From contig NZ_JBBLZC010000003.1 of the NCBI RefSeq assembly GCF_037908215.1, positions 200,785 to 264,784 of the forward strand: 64,000 nt of DNA, given 5' to 3'. Under the pieces are notes generated by a model. That model was not told the origin of the DNA and made no database searches. It was given only the letters and a program-made list of their open reading frames with translations. Made by a program: the position numbers and the translations under genes. Positions 63,746 through 64,000 of the stretch are shown here, piece by piece (the first letter of the stretch is position 1; every line of letters starts with the position of its first letter). This DNA is from Benzoatithermus flavus (lineage in GTDB: Bacteria; Pseudomonadota; Alphaproteobacteria; Geminicoccales; Geminicoccaceae).

Positions 63746-64000
63746 TTGCGAGCGCAGCGCCCAACCCGACCAGGTCCGCCCGGCGCTTTCCCCCTTGCGC
63801 GGCCGTTCCGGCGGATCGGGGCCGTGCCGTTCGGTGCGGTGCGGTGCCGGGAAGCTCGGGAGGGCCGGCCTCGAGCGCGCTGCGATCGAGCGTGCTCGCT
63901 CTCGTCCACGCGGGCGCCGGGCTTGGGCCAGCGGGGGCGGAACCGGCCGGCCAGCGGGCACCGTCCCGACCGGGCGGCCCAAACGCCCGGCGCCGCGCGG
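63746..64000. other. Unassigned GC-rich end of window
   Basis: No supported gene. Open frames here are dominated by Arg, Pro and Gly. It may continue insertion-sequence debris beyond the window. Confidence 0.4.

Noticed and set aside
63162..63764. 200-residue minus-strand frame after mlaF
   Set aside because: Its composition is that of random GC-rich sequence and it shows no family motif; only small transposase-like patches in other frames nearby are recognisable.

Overview
The window is GC-rich (GC-biased codons, frequent GTG/TTG starts, long antisense open frames) and its gene set points to an alphaproteobacterium, most likely a Rhodospirillales/Geminicoccales-type lineage. Supporting evidence is an Hda-type DnaA homologue, MmcB, DUF1244- and DUF6460-like proteins, a small SRP RNA directly upstream of dnaX, the dnaX-ybaB-recR order and a MaeB-type malic enzyme. 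The lineage is inferred from gene content; no rRNA is present.

Layout. 1-7.3 kb: hda, an SDR with an altered active site, anmK, a TPR lipoprotein, htpX and maeB. 7.4-8.7 kb: a tRNA-Thr(CGU) flanked by decayed IS256 and IS481 transposases. 8.7-17.2 kb: an HhH protein, an IscA-type protein, a ferredoxin, mnmA, a large SAM-cyclase-ATPase-TPR regulator, a DAO-type oxidase and two unknown genes. 17.2-23.1 kb: an RND efflux pair and glcF. 23.2-26.1 kb: a 422-bp MITE-like IS630 derivative, an EF-hand protein and PHA synthase. 26.2-31.9 kb: small DUF genes, a broken BON/LysM gene and a set (polyferredoxin-like protein, small lipoprotein, DUF6494-, DUF6352- and biotin/lipoate-ligase-like proteins) that I associate with formate dehydrogenase loci. 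32-38 kb: an oxidase, an acetyltransferase, an amidase and an orphan peptide-binding protein whose terminator abuts the second copy of the MITE-like element. 38-45.5 kb: an RHH protein, xylulokinase, and the histidine operon hisG-hisB-uma2-hisH-hisF-hisAIE-pap2. 45.6-50.4 kb: ompW, acyl-CoA dehydrogenase, an SH3 protein and a D-2-hydroxyacid dehydrogenase. 50.5-63.2 kb: dapD-dapE-membrane protein, truA/fmt/def, recR/ybaB/dnaX/ffs, nudC, mmcB, dnaB and mlaE-mlaF. The window ends in insertion-sequence debris.

The most striking feature is a single 414-residue protein joining HisA, HisI (PRA cyclohydrolase) and HisE (PRA-PP pyrophosphatase). Its HisI-HisE half, including the junction motif TDRPDGLY, closely resembles fungal His4 as I remember that sequence. 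The operon is tightly overlapped and also carries an embedded Uma2-family nuclease. The second main theme is internal deletion: two near-identical 422-bp IS630-derived elements, an IS481 remnant with its middle missing and a BON/LysM gene with its middle missing.
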